Source of the DNA: Hydractinia symbiolongicarpus
Lineage: Eukaryota > Cnidaria > Hydrozoa > Anthoathecata > Hydractiniidae
Assembly: GCF_029227915.1 (NCBI RefSeq)
Contig: NC_079876.1
Coordinates: forward strand, 6,202,001 to 6,266,000
Length of the DNA: 64,000 nucleotides
Direction: 5' to 3'
Below the pieces are notes generated by a model. The model was not told the origin of the DNA. It saw only the letters and a list, made by a program, of their open reading frames with translations, and did not search any database. The position numbers and the translations under genes are program-made. Shown one piece after another: positions 1 to 12,300 of the stretch (the stretch's first letter is position 1; the number at the start of each line of letters is the position of its first letter).

Positions 1-79
1 CAAACGACCAAAAGCTATTTTAACAGCCCAAGCCTCTACTTTAAAACTGCTTTTTTCTAAAATGTTCATATTCACCACT

Positions 80-325
80 GAATACTCGTTTTCGCGTAAT
101 ACATTATTAATCAAGGCTTACAGAATACTCGTTGTTCATTCAAAATTCGTTAATTGGGACATACTGAACATTCTCGTTAATCAACACTCGTTGGCTGTTC
201 AACATTCGGTAATCCCGACATAACGAATGCTGATTGTCCGTTTTAACACTCGTTAATTGCGACATACTGAACACTCGTTGGCTGTTCAACACTCGTTAAT
301 CACGACATACCGAACATATTGTTCT
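80..325. repeat. Imperfect tandem repeat in mucolipin intron
   Basis: Phrases such as ACACTCGTTGGCTGTTCAAC and CGACATAC recur at roughly 50-60 bp spacing, giving three to four imperfect units. It lies downstream (gene sense) of the last visible mucolipin exon. I see no coding potential. Confidence 0.6.
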
Positions 326-354
326 TTATTTGCAACTTAGTTCTCTAAACTTAC

Positions 355-459
355 ATTATAACCTTGCATGAAGCCAAGATATCTTAAGATACCAATCCAA
401 GAAAACAAAGCAGCCATTCCAAAGAACAGGCTGCACGAGGTGTATAATTCTGGTCGCTC
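355..459 (-). CDS. MCOLN: TRPML coding exon 9 (TM4)
   Basis: 35 codons, with donor [26 protein letters not shown] corresponds to TM4 and the following helix. No further exon was recognised between 1 and 354, so the next one probably lies outside the window. Confidence 0.83.
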
Positions 460-1209
460 CTAGAACGATAGATGCATCATCAGGTTTCTTTAGCTTAAAA
501 TTATTGAAATATTAGACACGAAACGAAAAATCTTTAAAAAAATTAACAGATAGAAATTTAATCTAAAAATACTAAGTAAATTTTTTTTTTCAAGCGATAT
601 CTTAATAGACAACTTTGTAGGCCATGTTTCATTAAAAAAACTACAACCCTAATAAATAAAAAATAAATAAAAAACAAAGAAACACCTACCAGCCAATCCA
701 CGAGTAGTTTTATGATTGAACCACAAGTCGAACAGATATCAGACAAAGTAATTAGCATTAACCAAAAACTTAAAAAGTTTAACCGATCCGAAAGAGTAAA
801 GCGTTCATGACGAAATTCAGTGAAAAACTTTCCAACATCCTATAAAATAAAATATAACAATACAACAAAATAAAGAGTTACAGCAGTAGACTCCATATTT
901 GATCCCCATTTCAGTCTCAAAGGTTGCTAAGCATAATATTTAGATTTTAGAGGCAAGTTCTGAGGCACAGTTGCAAAACGTTCCAAATCTTTCCAGCCTG
1001 ATCAGTTGTTGAGCGGTTTCTTGGTACTCAGCCTTTCACCCCTTACTTTATAAAGAAATAATGTGTATTTAACAACAACAACAATAAAAACAACAAGAAG
1101 GAGGAGAAGAATGAGAAGGAGGAGGAGAAGCAACAACAACAACAGCAACAACAACAAAAACAATAACAACAACAACGAGAAGGAGGAGAAGAATGAGAAG
1201 GAGGAGGAG

Positions 1210-1284
<75 letters not shown>

Positions 1285-4200
1285 AAACAACAACAACAAC
1301 AACAACAAAAACAATAAAACAAACAATAGTACCTTATAAAGAAATAATGTGTAATCGACAACAGCAAGAAGTAGAAGGAGAAGGAGAAGAAATAACAACA
1401 ACAAACAACAACAACAAACAATAGTACGACAGTAAAACAACAGTCATAAAAGTAAGTTAGATAATAACCTGGGACAATTTAACATGTCTTTTAAACGATC
1501 GCACGCAAAGTATAAAGGAGAAGACGCATATTATTATGATAAACAGATCAAAAACGGTCCAAAGTATTTTGGTCGAGTTATATTCTATAAAAAAAGAACA
1601 ACAAACCACTAACAATTAAGTTTGAAGTCAGGTAACACATGTCTCATGTTAGACGGCGCAATTTGCATGAATTGAACGTACTTTGCGTAAATTGAACGTA
1701 CTTTGCATAAATTGAACGTACTTTGCATAAATTGAACGTATTGTGCATAAATTAACATAGTTTGCATAAATTAAAGACAATTTGCATAAATTGAGCGATT
1801 TTTTATAAATAGTAATAAGTTTATTTGTGAGAAGCTCTTTAAAATTAAAAGGTACGTGCGAAATGTCTTAACTTAATTCTATTCTTTTTCAGCAGTAACA
1901 GTACCAAAGAAACTCTGATGATTTTCCTGTTAAAATTTTGTAACAAAATATTGCATTTTCAAAATTAACTTTCTCCATAACGGAAAAATGATTCAGTTCA
2001 TGTGCCTGAGATGTTAATATTGTATTATAGTCAAGGTTTAGATAGAATTAAAAAAAATTTCAGTTTTTTTCTGAGTCTTAATGTCAAAAATATTTTCTTC
2101 CTAAACATGGTTTAACACGTATATGTTCATCCTTGACTATGAATATAAAGAATTAGACATATAGACACACTGCAAGAAAGAAAACATCCTGTAACTGCTT
2201 AACACTACAACGCACTCATAAAAACATTTCTAATAATTAGCAACACGTTCTGTGGGTTTTCATACTTTCTTAAGTCAGATGATGTCGTCACTACTATGAA
2301 TATGTAATGCTTTACCACTTTGAATATGGAAGTATTACACATAATCTATGAATACAAAAAAATTACACACAACTTACCCCTTATGTGAAGCTTTCCAGAA
2401 TTTTGACGACAGATATGAAAGTCTACATCACTTTCTAGCCGCACCTTCATAATACCATCCAAATCAGAATTATCAAATATAACCTAACAAAAAAACACAA
2501 AATAAGATGAATTCATTAAAATGTTGTCAGTCAATTCTTTTACTAAACTTTAGGTGATTCTTCAATTACATAACATGCCAGGTCTCTTATGACAACTCGA
2601 AAATTGATACCTAGTGAGAGTTTTCTTTCGCTTTGGTATTACACTCTGGTAGGCTTAAAATTTTCTTACCTATACCATAGACATTGTTAAGACATAGTGC
2701 AACCTAGACTCTTAAGGACACTGAAAGTTTTTAAGATGTCATATGCAAATTGTGCCTGCAAGGAGTTTTACGAATTGATAGATAGATTGATAGATCTTCA
2801 ATTTACTTTAGAGTTCATAGCAGTTACTCAAAAACAAATTTCCCAACCCATAGGCTCTAGAAAATACTAATTTTCGTGACTTTATGCAAATTCACTGAAG
2901 CGACTTTAATTTAATGATTTAAAACCTTTGATCTTGGGAAAGCTGTTTTGGCCATCCGAGATTACAAGTTTTACAAAATTGTTTCGTTGGACGCTACTAT
3001 TGGCTATCCTCTGACAGACTATCAAGGGAATTCCCAGACCCTAACTATTTAGTTTAACGTTATATGATTGCTACAGTCTGAACTAAATAGATTGACAAAT
3101 ATTCTAATGCAGTAAAATATAATTATGTCATTATGAATCCATTTATTTGTATAAAACTGTGAGATGAGAAATGTATTAAAAACATATTCGGTTAGTATTA
3201 TTTTTTGCCTTCGCTGAACTTAAAATACTGAAGAAATATTTTCTCGGATTTTTCAGACTCACTTAGCCAGAGATATTATTTTTCTTGATATTCCAGACTC
3301 ACTTAACCAGGGATATTATTTTAAACATTGAAACTTGCAAAAGTGTAGTAGAGTTGATGCAAAATGTGTTGTAAAAACACAAAAACAGAGCAAGGCAGAC
3401 AGGCAAGTAGGAAAAACAAACAAACAAACAAACCTTTAAATCAAATTTGTAACAATCAGGAGAATTAGTGCGATGAACAACTGTGTAATTCATTGTAAAT
3501 GAGAACTTTAGTGTCAAACTGAGAATCCTACACAATAAAAACATGTTACCCAGACTGAAATATATTTCAAGTGTATCTTTGCTTAACTAAAACAATAAAT
3601 GTTACCGATTTGAGAACAAAGAACTACAATTTTTACATAAAAAAAGGTTTTTAAGAACTACAATTTTTACAGGCATAAATTAATTGAAACTATGAATGTT
3701 CTGCTATTGGAAGCAAGAAGCATAATTGTTATGTAAAAAGAGGGATTTTTTATAGTATTTTTTCGTTTTTAAAATCAATAAAAGCTACATAGTAAATCTT
3801 CTCAGCTTTAATTTTTATAGAAAACAGCCAGAGGCGAAAAAGATTAAACAACTGATGAATAAAATCTTACCATTGAAAGTTTGATGTCAAGTTATTACCC
3901 CTAATAAAATCTTGAAGAAGAGTTTCATTTGCCAATCCTTCTGGTGGTTTTAACTTATGACATGCTAAGAGAAAATTTTAAAGTACATAAGAATCTAATC
4001 GTTTCTTCAGCAAGATTAAAACATGTTTGTGTTCTATATTTAACACACCAATTACTTGTATTTATATATCATTATTTTTCTAGTGTAAATCAAATAAAAT
4101 GAAAACAAGATTCTATAAATCTATCTTGTTGACAAACTTTTGAAGGCATCAAATTTAAAACAAATAATTCTCCATCTATTGCATAGTAATAATCATAGTG

Positions 4201-7200
4201 ATGCTCAAGATAGTTCCACTTCAATATGATGTACAGCAATGATACTGGGCTGTCGCGATCGGATTCACCTATTTATAAAGGCCAAAATCTGCGTGCACCA
4301 CATATCGCATATTGCTGTATGTAGCGGAGTGGGTTTGTTTGTGGCTTCCAGTTCTGAAGATTGAAGATATATATCACATGTAAACAATGTTCCTATAACA
4401 TATATACACACCATTTTCGGCACTTTCACTCTTATCAACAATGTAGTAACCATCCTCACTCCTAGAAAAACCATTGAAGTTTTTGTCTCTCTTCAAAGCA
4501 CCTCGGCTTTTTCCATTTGAATCAATACATAACACCATTGGCGGGTATGTTTTGTTTTGATCTTGTAACTCATATGAACCAATCATAATGTGGTTAAAAT
4601 TGTAATACTAAAAAACAAAAACAACATACATTTTAAAAGTTCCTTCTATAGCTTCAAACAAAAATGGCGGATGTGATAGATGTGATGGAATTATAGTCTC
4701 TTATCATCCCAGACTTTGTAGAGGTTGTATATTGGTCTCAATAAGTGGTTTTTTGATATGATTGCCTCACAAGTTGATGACCAAACAAAAATCAATATTT
4801 TTTTATGACAGAATATTTCAAGCAAAACATTGGCAATCCAAAACCTGGTGCTTGATAAAAAAAACTTTTAAATATACAAGGCCTTATCTTGCAGTCAAGT
4901 TTTCTGACTCAAACTCAACCATTAATATAGCCAGGAGACCCAGCATAATTTTTCTTACCACCGGGAAATCGGAGTAGTTAGGGTGGGAAAAATTACGCTG
5001 GGTCTCAAATGATTTTTCTGCGGCCAAAATCTGGCCGCGCTTTTTTATTGGCTTATTCTATTGTTCTTTGCTCACGTGGTGCATGTCGGGGAAAGCCCTT
5101 TTTATCCAAATATTCTAGCGAGTGGTTTCACTCAACCTAACAAACATAAGTAAACTATAAAGTTTTTACCACAGTAAGATGTGACCAAGCTTGGTAAACA
5201 ACTCACAGATAAATTAAAATGGCCTCCGAAGGGATTAGTCACATTGTCCAATTTAAACTTGGGGTTTCCGCTGAGTCATTCGTTCGCGTCTAAGCTTTAG
5301 TTTGAGAGAAACTCATTTTATCAACTCGAAGAAGAAAGCTTAGTTAACTAGGCTAACGATACTGCAGTTGCGTTACTCGATGGACATTTTAACCCCCCAA
5401 AAAAACCCTGATTATGAGGTATATATATTTCGCAGGTTAAAACAAGAACAAGATGAAAACATGCATCAATTCTATGTACGAGTTAAACAGCAAGGAAAAA
5501 AATGTGACTTTGATGCAAATTTAGAAAAAGAAATTAAGCAGCAATTAGTTTTATCAACAAACAAAAATAAACTACGAAGATACGCATTTTAAAATTCGAA
5601 AGTTACGTTAACTGATTTTCTTATATACGTGAAACAGCTAGAAGATTCGGAACAGAAAGCAGGCGAAGTAGAGAAAACAAACAGACAGCAAGAAGAAGTT
5701 AAAAAGCTTACAAGACAAGTATCAAAAATTATCCAGGAACTAGAAATAGCCATTTAAAAAACAAAAACACCTGTTTTTGCTGTGGAGGTACATATCCACA
5801 TCAAAATCTATGTGCAGCAGAAGGGAAAGAGTGCGACAAGTGTCACAAAATCGGACATTTTGCTAGATACTGCAAAAGTTCTGAGGGAAAGAAACTAAGG
5901 GGTAACAGGTCGGTGAACAAATTGGCTACTTCTAATTCCTTCGACTCTAGTGATAATAATGATGATGAGGACTATCACTTATTTACATTGTTTGATTATG
6001 CTAACTCAACTGAGTTTTTGTGTTGTTCTACTGTAAATGACATCATTCATAAAAAGTCAGAAGTTAGTACAGAAAGTTCAGAAACCACCCCCGCTAAACC
6101 CATTAATAATGCAGAACTCGCGCCTGTTAATTCTATAATTAGATTTCATGCCGAAGTTAAAGTGGAAGGAAGTACCGCTGTGCGATTCCTTATTGATAGG
6201 TGCTCACCCTTGAACATTTTGAATAAAAAAACATTCGATAAAATTAACCAAAATTGCAAAGGAAATTTAAAGCTTGAAAAAACTTTAACAAAAGTCATTA
6301 CGTATGGTCAAGAAAAACCAGCCTCCTTAAAAATTCTAGCTGTTGTTTCATTATTAGTTGAAAATGATAAAACAATAGCCCTAAAAGAGTTTATGTCATC
6401 GATACAAATCATAATAGGTGATTGTTGACATTGGCAAAAAAGTCGAAAAGAAACAACATAGTAATTAAGTTTTAAAATCTCTGAATACCAAGTTGATCAT
6501 TTTTTATTTATTTATTTCAACCGATTTTTAGCATATGCCAGGAAGTGGTAGGCCATTGCTTGGGAAAATAATTTTGTGATCTTTTTTAACATTCAACATA
6601 AATTCAATATGTGAAGGTTCAGTTCTTTTGAAGTAGATATAAAACTAAATACAAAACTATTACAGCAAAAAAACTTCTTTATTATTTCAACATTTTCAAA
6701 CAACTAACAAAATGAGATGCTGAAGTTAGCCAACCTGTTGCCAAGTAAAAAAGATGTGTTCATAAATTTGCTTCTTGGTGAAAAGTTCATGATATCGTTG
6801 TCCAGTATAATCTACCAAAAACAAGTTTCGAAACGTTTCAATATTGTCTGTGTTGAATTGCACCACAGAGAATTCATCTACCGCAAATAGCGTTACCTGA
6901 AAGAGCAACAAGGACAAGAGAAATCACAAATATGTTTGCTGTATTTCATTTTGCCTTGATCTTACAGTAACTGAAAAAAAATTGAAAACAAAATCAATTG
7001 AACTAGGATTCTTTTTTTTTAAAATATCATAAAATAGACATTGAGTTTCCATTGCCTTATTCTGTGTCAATCTAGCTTGGTAATTAAACTTTTGGTAAGG
7101 ATACGAAATTGAGTCTTTTCTGTTGATAGGAAAATCATACTAATCTTGCTTGTCATAAATCCCATCCCATGACATTGTGTATTTTTTTATAAAAAAATAC

Positions 7201-7950
7201 ACAATGTAATGAGGATTGCAATACAACTATATGATATACACTATCACGTGTACATGCATCATTAGCAATGCACCTTGTGTACTGTACTGATTCAAGGACT
7301 GTACTTTTCCAAAAGATGTAAAATTATTCCAATGTTTTTTTTGCAAGCGGAAAAAGTTAGTTTTACAGTAGCTACAATTATAGAAATCATTTCCACTGAG
7401 AAAGTAGCTCTCCAACTAGTTTACTTTTGTGTGAAGAAATGTTAAATTAAGTTACACTACAAGTGACTATATAAGGCAGACTTAACAGTTTGTCCTGAGA
7501 ATTGAACTCGTTAGCTTTTGAGATCTGAGACTATAGGTGATAGATCTTAGGTGTTCAACGTCCTGATTTAGTGCTTCTATTGTGAAAGATTAAAGGCTTA
7601 CTTGACAAAGTAATACAAATATTCATTGAAATATTTAAGAAATAATCAAATACATACAGTTTTTGAACAGAATGTAAATGGTATAAACAAGACATCATTA
7701 CCTGCACAGTGACCAGTATAATCTTTATAATTTGCAATATCAACTTCACTGGTTTCCTTCCACGATCTTTATACTTTTGATATGGGTTTTTAAAATACCA
7801 TTTCAGTTTGTTTTTAATTTGTTCTTCCTCATTTATAGCATTGTCAATGCTTGAAATACTCGAAATGCTTTTTGAACGAGCATAAGATGAATACGAAATA
7901 CCTTCCCCAAGCAGTGGCTCACTGGCAGAGTATTGTCTGTTGTGGCTCAT
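355..7950 (-). CDS. MCOLN: Mucolipin (TRPML) cation channel, 3' part off window
   Basis: Spliced host gene. Coding exons in gene order: 7702-7950, 6735-6896, 4412-4607, 3871-3964, 3434-3527, 2378-2483, 1469-1584, 690-839, 355-459. All have GT/AG borders, and the phases join without a break for 424 codons. Mucolipins are endolysosomal Ca2+/cation channels gated by PI(3,5)P2. The first exon holds a basic stretch ([12 protein letters not shown]) and the start of TM1. Exons 2-6 form the luminal mucolipin domain, including [18 protein letters not shown]. Exon 7 carries TM2 ([20 protein letters not shown]), exon 8 TM3 and exon 9 TM4. The family is about 550-580 residues, so the pore and C-terminal tail must lie left of base 1. 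The ATG at 7950 is chosen because the TRPML-like sequence follows it. An AG at 7972-7973 suggests a further 5' untranslated exon upstream. Confidence 0.88.
690..839 (-). CDS. MCOLN: TRPML coding exon 8 (TM2-TM3 linker, TM3)
   Basis: 50 codons, phase 0 at both ends. [20 protein letters not shown] lines up with the linker and TM3 of mucolipins. Confidence 0.83.
1063..1440. repeat. (CAA)n / (GAAGGAG)n microsatellite
   Basis: A long CAA/CAACAA run (densest 1211-1310) with interspersed GAAGGAGGAGAA blocks, in the intron between TRPML exons 7 and 8. Its six-frame translations (polyGln, polyLeu, polyCys) are artefacts of the repeat. Confidence 0.95.
1469..1584 (-). CDS. MCOLN: TRPML coding exon 7 (TM2)
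   Basis: 116 bp. A strongly hydrophobic helix follows VFD and ends with the LCVRS stretch typical of TRPML TM2. The first two bases complete the codon left by exon 6. Confidence 0.83.
1655..1802. repeat. 20-bp tandem repeat (about 7 units)
   Basis: Repeats of CATAAATTGAACGTACTTTG, increasingly degenerate towards the right, in the intron between TRPML exons 6 and 7. Confidence 0.85.
2378..2483 (-). CDS. MCOLN: TRPML coding exon 6
   Basis: 106 bp. [16 protein letters not shown] and the nearby cysteine correspond to the conserved end of the luminal domain (FDN...G.I...LE in family members). The phase fits exon 7. Confidence 0.83.
3434..3527 (-). CDS. MCOLN: TRPML coding exon 5
   Basis: 94 bp. 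[14 protein letters not shown] and [10 protein letters not shown] match the conserved mucolipin pattern of a beta strand followed by the conserved cysteine. Confidence 0.8.
3871..3964 (-). CDS. MCOLN: TRPML coding exon 4
   Basis: 94 bp, starting in phase 1 and ending in phase 2, with donor GTAAGA. It encodes a luminal segment starting CHKLKPPEG with possible N-glycosylation sites (NET, NLT). Confidence 0.75.
4412..4607 (-). CDS. MCOLN: TRPML coding exon 3 (luminal domain)
   Basis: 196 bp ending in phase 1 at a GTGTGT donor. It contains [16 protein letters not shown], corresponding to the variable luminal loop with its conserved cysteine. Confidence 0.75.
5219..6428 (+). pseudogene. LTR-retrotransposon gag-protease remnant
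   Basis: A broken retroelement gene in the TRPML intron between exons 2 and 3, opposite in strand to the host gene. A possible gag start (ATGGCCTCC) lies at 5219. A gag-like piece is open at 5368-5592. Zinc knuckles ([20 protein letters not shown]) lie near 5770-5880. A protease-like region is open at 5913-6428. The protease active-site triad D-T/S-G reads D-R-C ([12 protein letters not shown]), so it would be inactive. No reverse transcriptase follows. The Ty3-like assignment is tentative. Confidence 0.65.
6735..6896 (-). CDS. MCOLN: TRPML coding exon 2 (luminal domain)
   Basis: 54 codons, phase 0 at both ends. [10 protein letters not shown] and the following [14 protein letters not shown] match the early luminal domain of mucolipins. 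Confidence 0.85.
7172..7207. repeat. Perfect 17-bp hairpin in TRPML intron 1
   Basis: ACATTGTGTATTTTTTT faces its exact reverse complement across 2 bp. It is probably a tiny foldback; no function is known. Confidence 0.7.
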
Positions 7951-7971
7951 GTTTTTAGAAGAAGCAACAAC
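7702..7971 (-). CDS. MCOLN: TRPML coding exon 1 (cytosolic N-terminus, TM1)
   Basis: Coding part is 7702-7950 (83 codons). It has a Ser-rich N-terminus with an acidic dileucine-like SEPLL, a typical endolysosomal sorting signal. The basic [13 protein letters not shown] segment leads into hydrophobic TM1. The donor GTAATG follows CAG. Confidence 0.85.
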
Positions 7972-8059
7972 TCTAAAAGAAACAACCAGATATTCATTTT
8001 TCTCAAAAATATAATGTCTCTGGTCTGATGGGACAACTATTGTTTGGTGCAAGATCATA

Positions 8060-9098
8060 CATACTGGGATAGTGCATGAAAAATGTGATGCTCTTCCACT
8101 TCACTGACTATTCTTATTTTTAAAATACAAAATATGGATTTAGTATCTTTTGAAACACAGATAATTTTAAAAATATTAATTCCTATTTTAAAAATACGAA
8201 ATACTTACTTAATACGACTTCTTATTAAAAAAAACATATTTTTACAGAAGAAACCTTAGTTTTTACCAAGAACAATTTAAATTATTTAATTTTTCAGAAG
8301 CCACCAAAAGCCTTTACAACTTTATAAATATGAATTAATGATCTCGTCCCTACACATATATCTATGACTGACAAAGGTTTAGTGCCTAAATATATATATT
8401 GAAATACCTTTTGTACCAAAAACAAAAAACAAAATTGTTTGCAAGTTTTTAATATACTGCCATTCACATGTACATGTTTATGTAAAAAATATATTTCACA
8501 ACAACTGCGTTTGAAACACTTTTACTGCAATTAAAATAGCAGTTTCGGTTGCATTCTTTTTATAACAAAATAGAGAGATTTAGGGCATTCTCTCGCTAGA
8601 GATGTTTTTCTAATCATTTTAGAACAAATAACAGCAATATTTAAGCTTCGAATCATTATATAAATGAATAATGCTCCAGCCGGCAGACGTCACAATTTAT
8701 TTTTACCGGGCATTGTGGGATTGAAGTGCCTTTCCTGTTCAAGGCTGGAAAGAGTTCCCGTCTCTAAATATTCCAACCATGTTTAACTATGGTCATGTCT
8801 ATCACTACCTTAGTTAAATTAGTAGACCATCCTTCAGAGACTGAGTTAACAATAATGATTTTGCGGAAGATACTGTGACAGCAACGCCAAATTTTGTTTT
8901 GGCTTGATTCTGGTTTCTTTAGGGGAAATTAATTTTTTTTCGTTCGACAGCCCTCTGGTTATTGTTGCAGCGTTTCCAGCGAGTCAGAACCCTTGTTATT
9001 GCCTAGCACACTTATATAAATTAAATTCTGATCTTCTGCCAATTTCTGAGAGTTATAATCACTGAGCCACATTGCCACAAAACATCTAGCTAACAATG
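8060..9098. other. AT-rich sequence upstream of TRPML
   Basis: No gene, RNA or repeat recognised. It may contain the TRPML promoter and 5' untranslated exon. Confidence 0.3.
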
Positions 9099-9397
9099 TG
9101 GCACCATAGATTAGTGGTTATACCTTTCGTACTCTGTGCGGGAGACCAGGGTTCGATTCCTCTTGACGGTGATTCAACATGGGCAAGTAAATGTTACCAT
9201 AGCCCCAGGTTACCCAAGCCATGTGAAGAAAATTGGGAACATGGCACTGTGTAGGCTGGATGTTGCCGGGAGTTGTCTAGTTGAGCGCGGCTCCTAGTCT
9301 GCGTAGCTCAAAATGAGCATTAAATACTCTAGCTGGGATTCTCCATCTAAGCCATGGCCCCTCCTGGAAATAATAGACAGGGTATATCCCTCGATAT
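9099..9397 (+). mobile_element. tRNA-derived SINE, 5' part (interrupted)
   Basis: The head has pol III A-box (TAGATTAGTGG) and B-box (GGTTCGATTCC) sequences. The body, with CAACATGGGCAAGTAAATG and AATGAGCATTAAATACTC, is shared with copies near 18.3 and 60.8 kb. The SINE is cut at CGATAT by a LINE, and its tail resumes at 12820. Confidence 0.85.
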
Positions 9398-12300
9398 GAG
9401 GCAGGTGAAGGGTCTCCTTAAGAGACAAGAGAGGAGTTGAACGTCCTCCACCATACCTTAGTTTAAAGGGGCGATTGTGGAAGTCCCATGAAATGCCACA
9501 TAGTGATGGTGTCACTTTAAAAAACACCCAGTCCGGTCTGTGAACGGTTGGCGCTAGGAAGGGCATCCAGCTGTAAAACAATGCCAAAACTCTTTATTAA
9601 TGGCCGTAAGAATAGTTAATCAGACAAACTGCGTAAACAAGGCTGGAACTCTAAGGAGTGAAGGTGTCGCGCACGGTAGGACAGATGTCAGATGTGAGCA
9701 TCGTCAGACCGTTACCCAGCTATCACATCACAAGGTAGATAACACTAGGTTGAGGATGGCTAGTGTAAATGTTGGTACTCTGAGAGGTAGAGCAAGTGAA
9801 GTAGTTGAAATGTTAGAACGTAGATCTGTTGATATGTGTTGTGTTCAGGAAGTTAGGTGGAGAGGAGCTTCAGTGAGATTTGTGGAAGGTAGGAGGGCAA
9901 GGTATAAGCTTTTTTGGATTAGTAATAGTGATGGATATGGAGGAGTTGGCATATTCGTTGCAGAGAAGTGGGTAGAAAAAGTAGTACATGTTATGCGTGT
10001 TAATAGTCGTATTATAGTGATAAAGTTTTTGATAGGTAATAGGATTGTCACTTTTCTGTCAGTTTATGCTCCACAGTGTGGACTCAGTGAGGAAGATAAA
10101 GATAAGTTTTATGATGAGTTAATAGCAGTCACATCAAAGTTTGGAGACACTGAACTTGTCATGGTGGGCGGCAACTTTAATGGTCATGTTGGGAAGTCAT
10201 CTGAAGGTTATAGAGGTGTGCATGGAGGCTATGGATTTGGGAGCAGAAATAAGGAAGGGGAGAGATTGCTTGAGTTTGGAATGGCAACGGACATGGTGGT
10301 TTGCAACACATCATTCAGTAAGAGACAGAGTAGGCTGATAACATATGAGTCAGGTGGTTGTAAGACACAGATAGATTACTTTTTGGTTAGAAAGTCAGAC
10401 AAGAAAGTGCTGAAGGACGTGAAAGTTATATCGGGGGAAGAGTGTGTTTCCCAGCATAGGTTGCTGGTTTGTGATATTATCTTGAAGAGTGTCAAAGAAG
10501 CCAAGGGAAAGTACAGGCCCCGTCGAAAAGTCTGGAAGCTGAAGGAAGAGATTGTAGCAAGACAATTTAGTGCAAAAGTTCAGCAGTTAGCCTACAATAG
10601 TCAATGTAATAGTGACAATGTTGAAAGTACTTGGACTACTTTGAAGAATTGTCTTCTAGAAGCTTCTGATGATACCTATGGGTGGACGAAAGGACCAGCT
10701 AGACATAGACAGACCTGGTGGTGGAATAATGAGGTTGACCAGTGTATAAAGGAAAAGAGGAAACTTTGGAAAGAGTGGAAGTCAGGTGGTAGTAAAAATA
10801 TTTCCTTAGAAGCTAAGCGTCGGGCTCGTACAGCAGTGTATAAGGCAAAATCAGAAGCAGAGAGAAACAGATTTGCAGATGTGTTAAGAAGGGAAGACCA
10901 GCGCAATGAGGTATTCAAGATAGCAAAGCAAATGAAGAAGACTAATCAAGATATTGTAGGTGAGAAGTGTATACGTAATGATGAAGGTGTTTTGGCTATC
11001 ACAGAGGAGGAGAAAAGGGTAGCTTGGAAGAATCATTATCAGAGGTTGCTTAACACTGAGTTTGATTGGGATGAGGATAATTTGTCTGATGATGATGTCG
11101 TAGAAGGGCCAGCTATGCAGATCAAGACAGAATGGGTAGTGGAGGCTATTAGGAAAATGAAGATTGGCAAGGCTGCAGGAGTATCAGGTATTGTTGCAGA
11201 GATGGTAAAAGAATCTGGATATATTGGAGTTGAGCTTATTACAAGTCTTGCTAACCAGATTATAAAGGATTGTGCTATTCCGAGTGAGTGGCAGTCGAGT
11301 GTAATAGTGAATTGTTTCAAGGGCAAGGGTGATGCATTAGAAAGGGGTAACTATAGAGGTTTGAAGTTGGTTGACCAAGTAATGAAAGTTATTGAAAGAG
11401 TGATTGATAAGTTACTTAGAGAAAGTATTGATATAGATAAGATGCAATTTGGTTTTGTTCCAGGGCGTGGCACTACAGATGCAATATTTTTACTCAGACA
11501 GCTTCAGGAAAAGTATTTAGGAAAGAGAAAGAATCTCTATTTTGCCTTTGTAGATTTAGAGAAAGCTTTTGATAGAGTGCCACGTAAAGTTATTTGGTGG
11601 GCTATGAGAAAATTAGGTGTGGATGAGTGGCTAGTTACGATGGTTCAGTCTATGTACAGCAATGCTAGAAGTCGTGTCAGGATTAACGATTCACTTAGTG
11701 ATGAATTTAGTGTAAATGTTGGTGTACATCAGGGTTCTGTACTTAGTCCTTTGTTGTTTATTCTAGTCTTAGAAGCGCTGTCGATGGAGTTCAGAACAGG
11801 TTGTCCATGGGAGTTATTGTATGCAGATGATTTAGTTCTCATAGCAGAGTCGATGGAAGAATTAGTTGAAAAGTTTGAGAAGTGGAAGAAAGGACTAGAA
11901 GAGAAAGGGCTGAAGGTAAACACAGCAAAGTCTAAAGTCATGATAAGTAGCATTGCAGCCAAGTGTGACCTTGTAGTTGGAAAGTGGCCTTGTGGAGTTT
12001 GCAGGAAAGGGGTTGGTAGTAACTCAATTTTTTGTCAGACTTGCAAGCATTGGGTACATAAGAAGTGCAGTAGTATTAGTGGAAGGTTAAGAGCTGGCAT
12101 ACCGTTTGTATGCAAGCGTTGCAAAGGTGAGATTATAGAGAATGAAGTATTTCCAGCTTTAATGATGTACAACAGTGGCTCGTTAGAGATAGTTAAGAAC
12201 TTCTGTTACTTAGGTGATATGTTGGGCAGTGAAGGGGGTGTTGGAAGAAGTGTTACTTGCAGGATAGGTTCTGCTTGGAAAAAGTTTAGAGAGTTACTTC

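Noticed and set aside
1002-1440. Open frames of about 60-140 codons around the CAA repeat
   Set aside because: They are polyGln/polyLeu/polyCys translations of a microsatellite.
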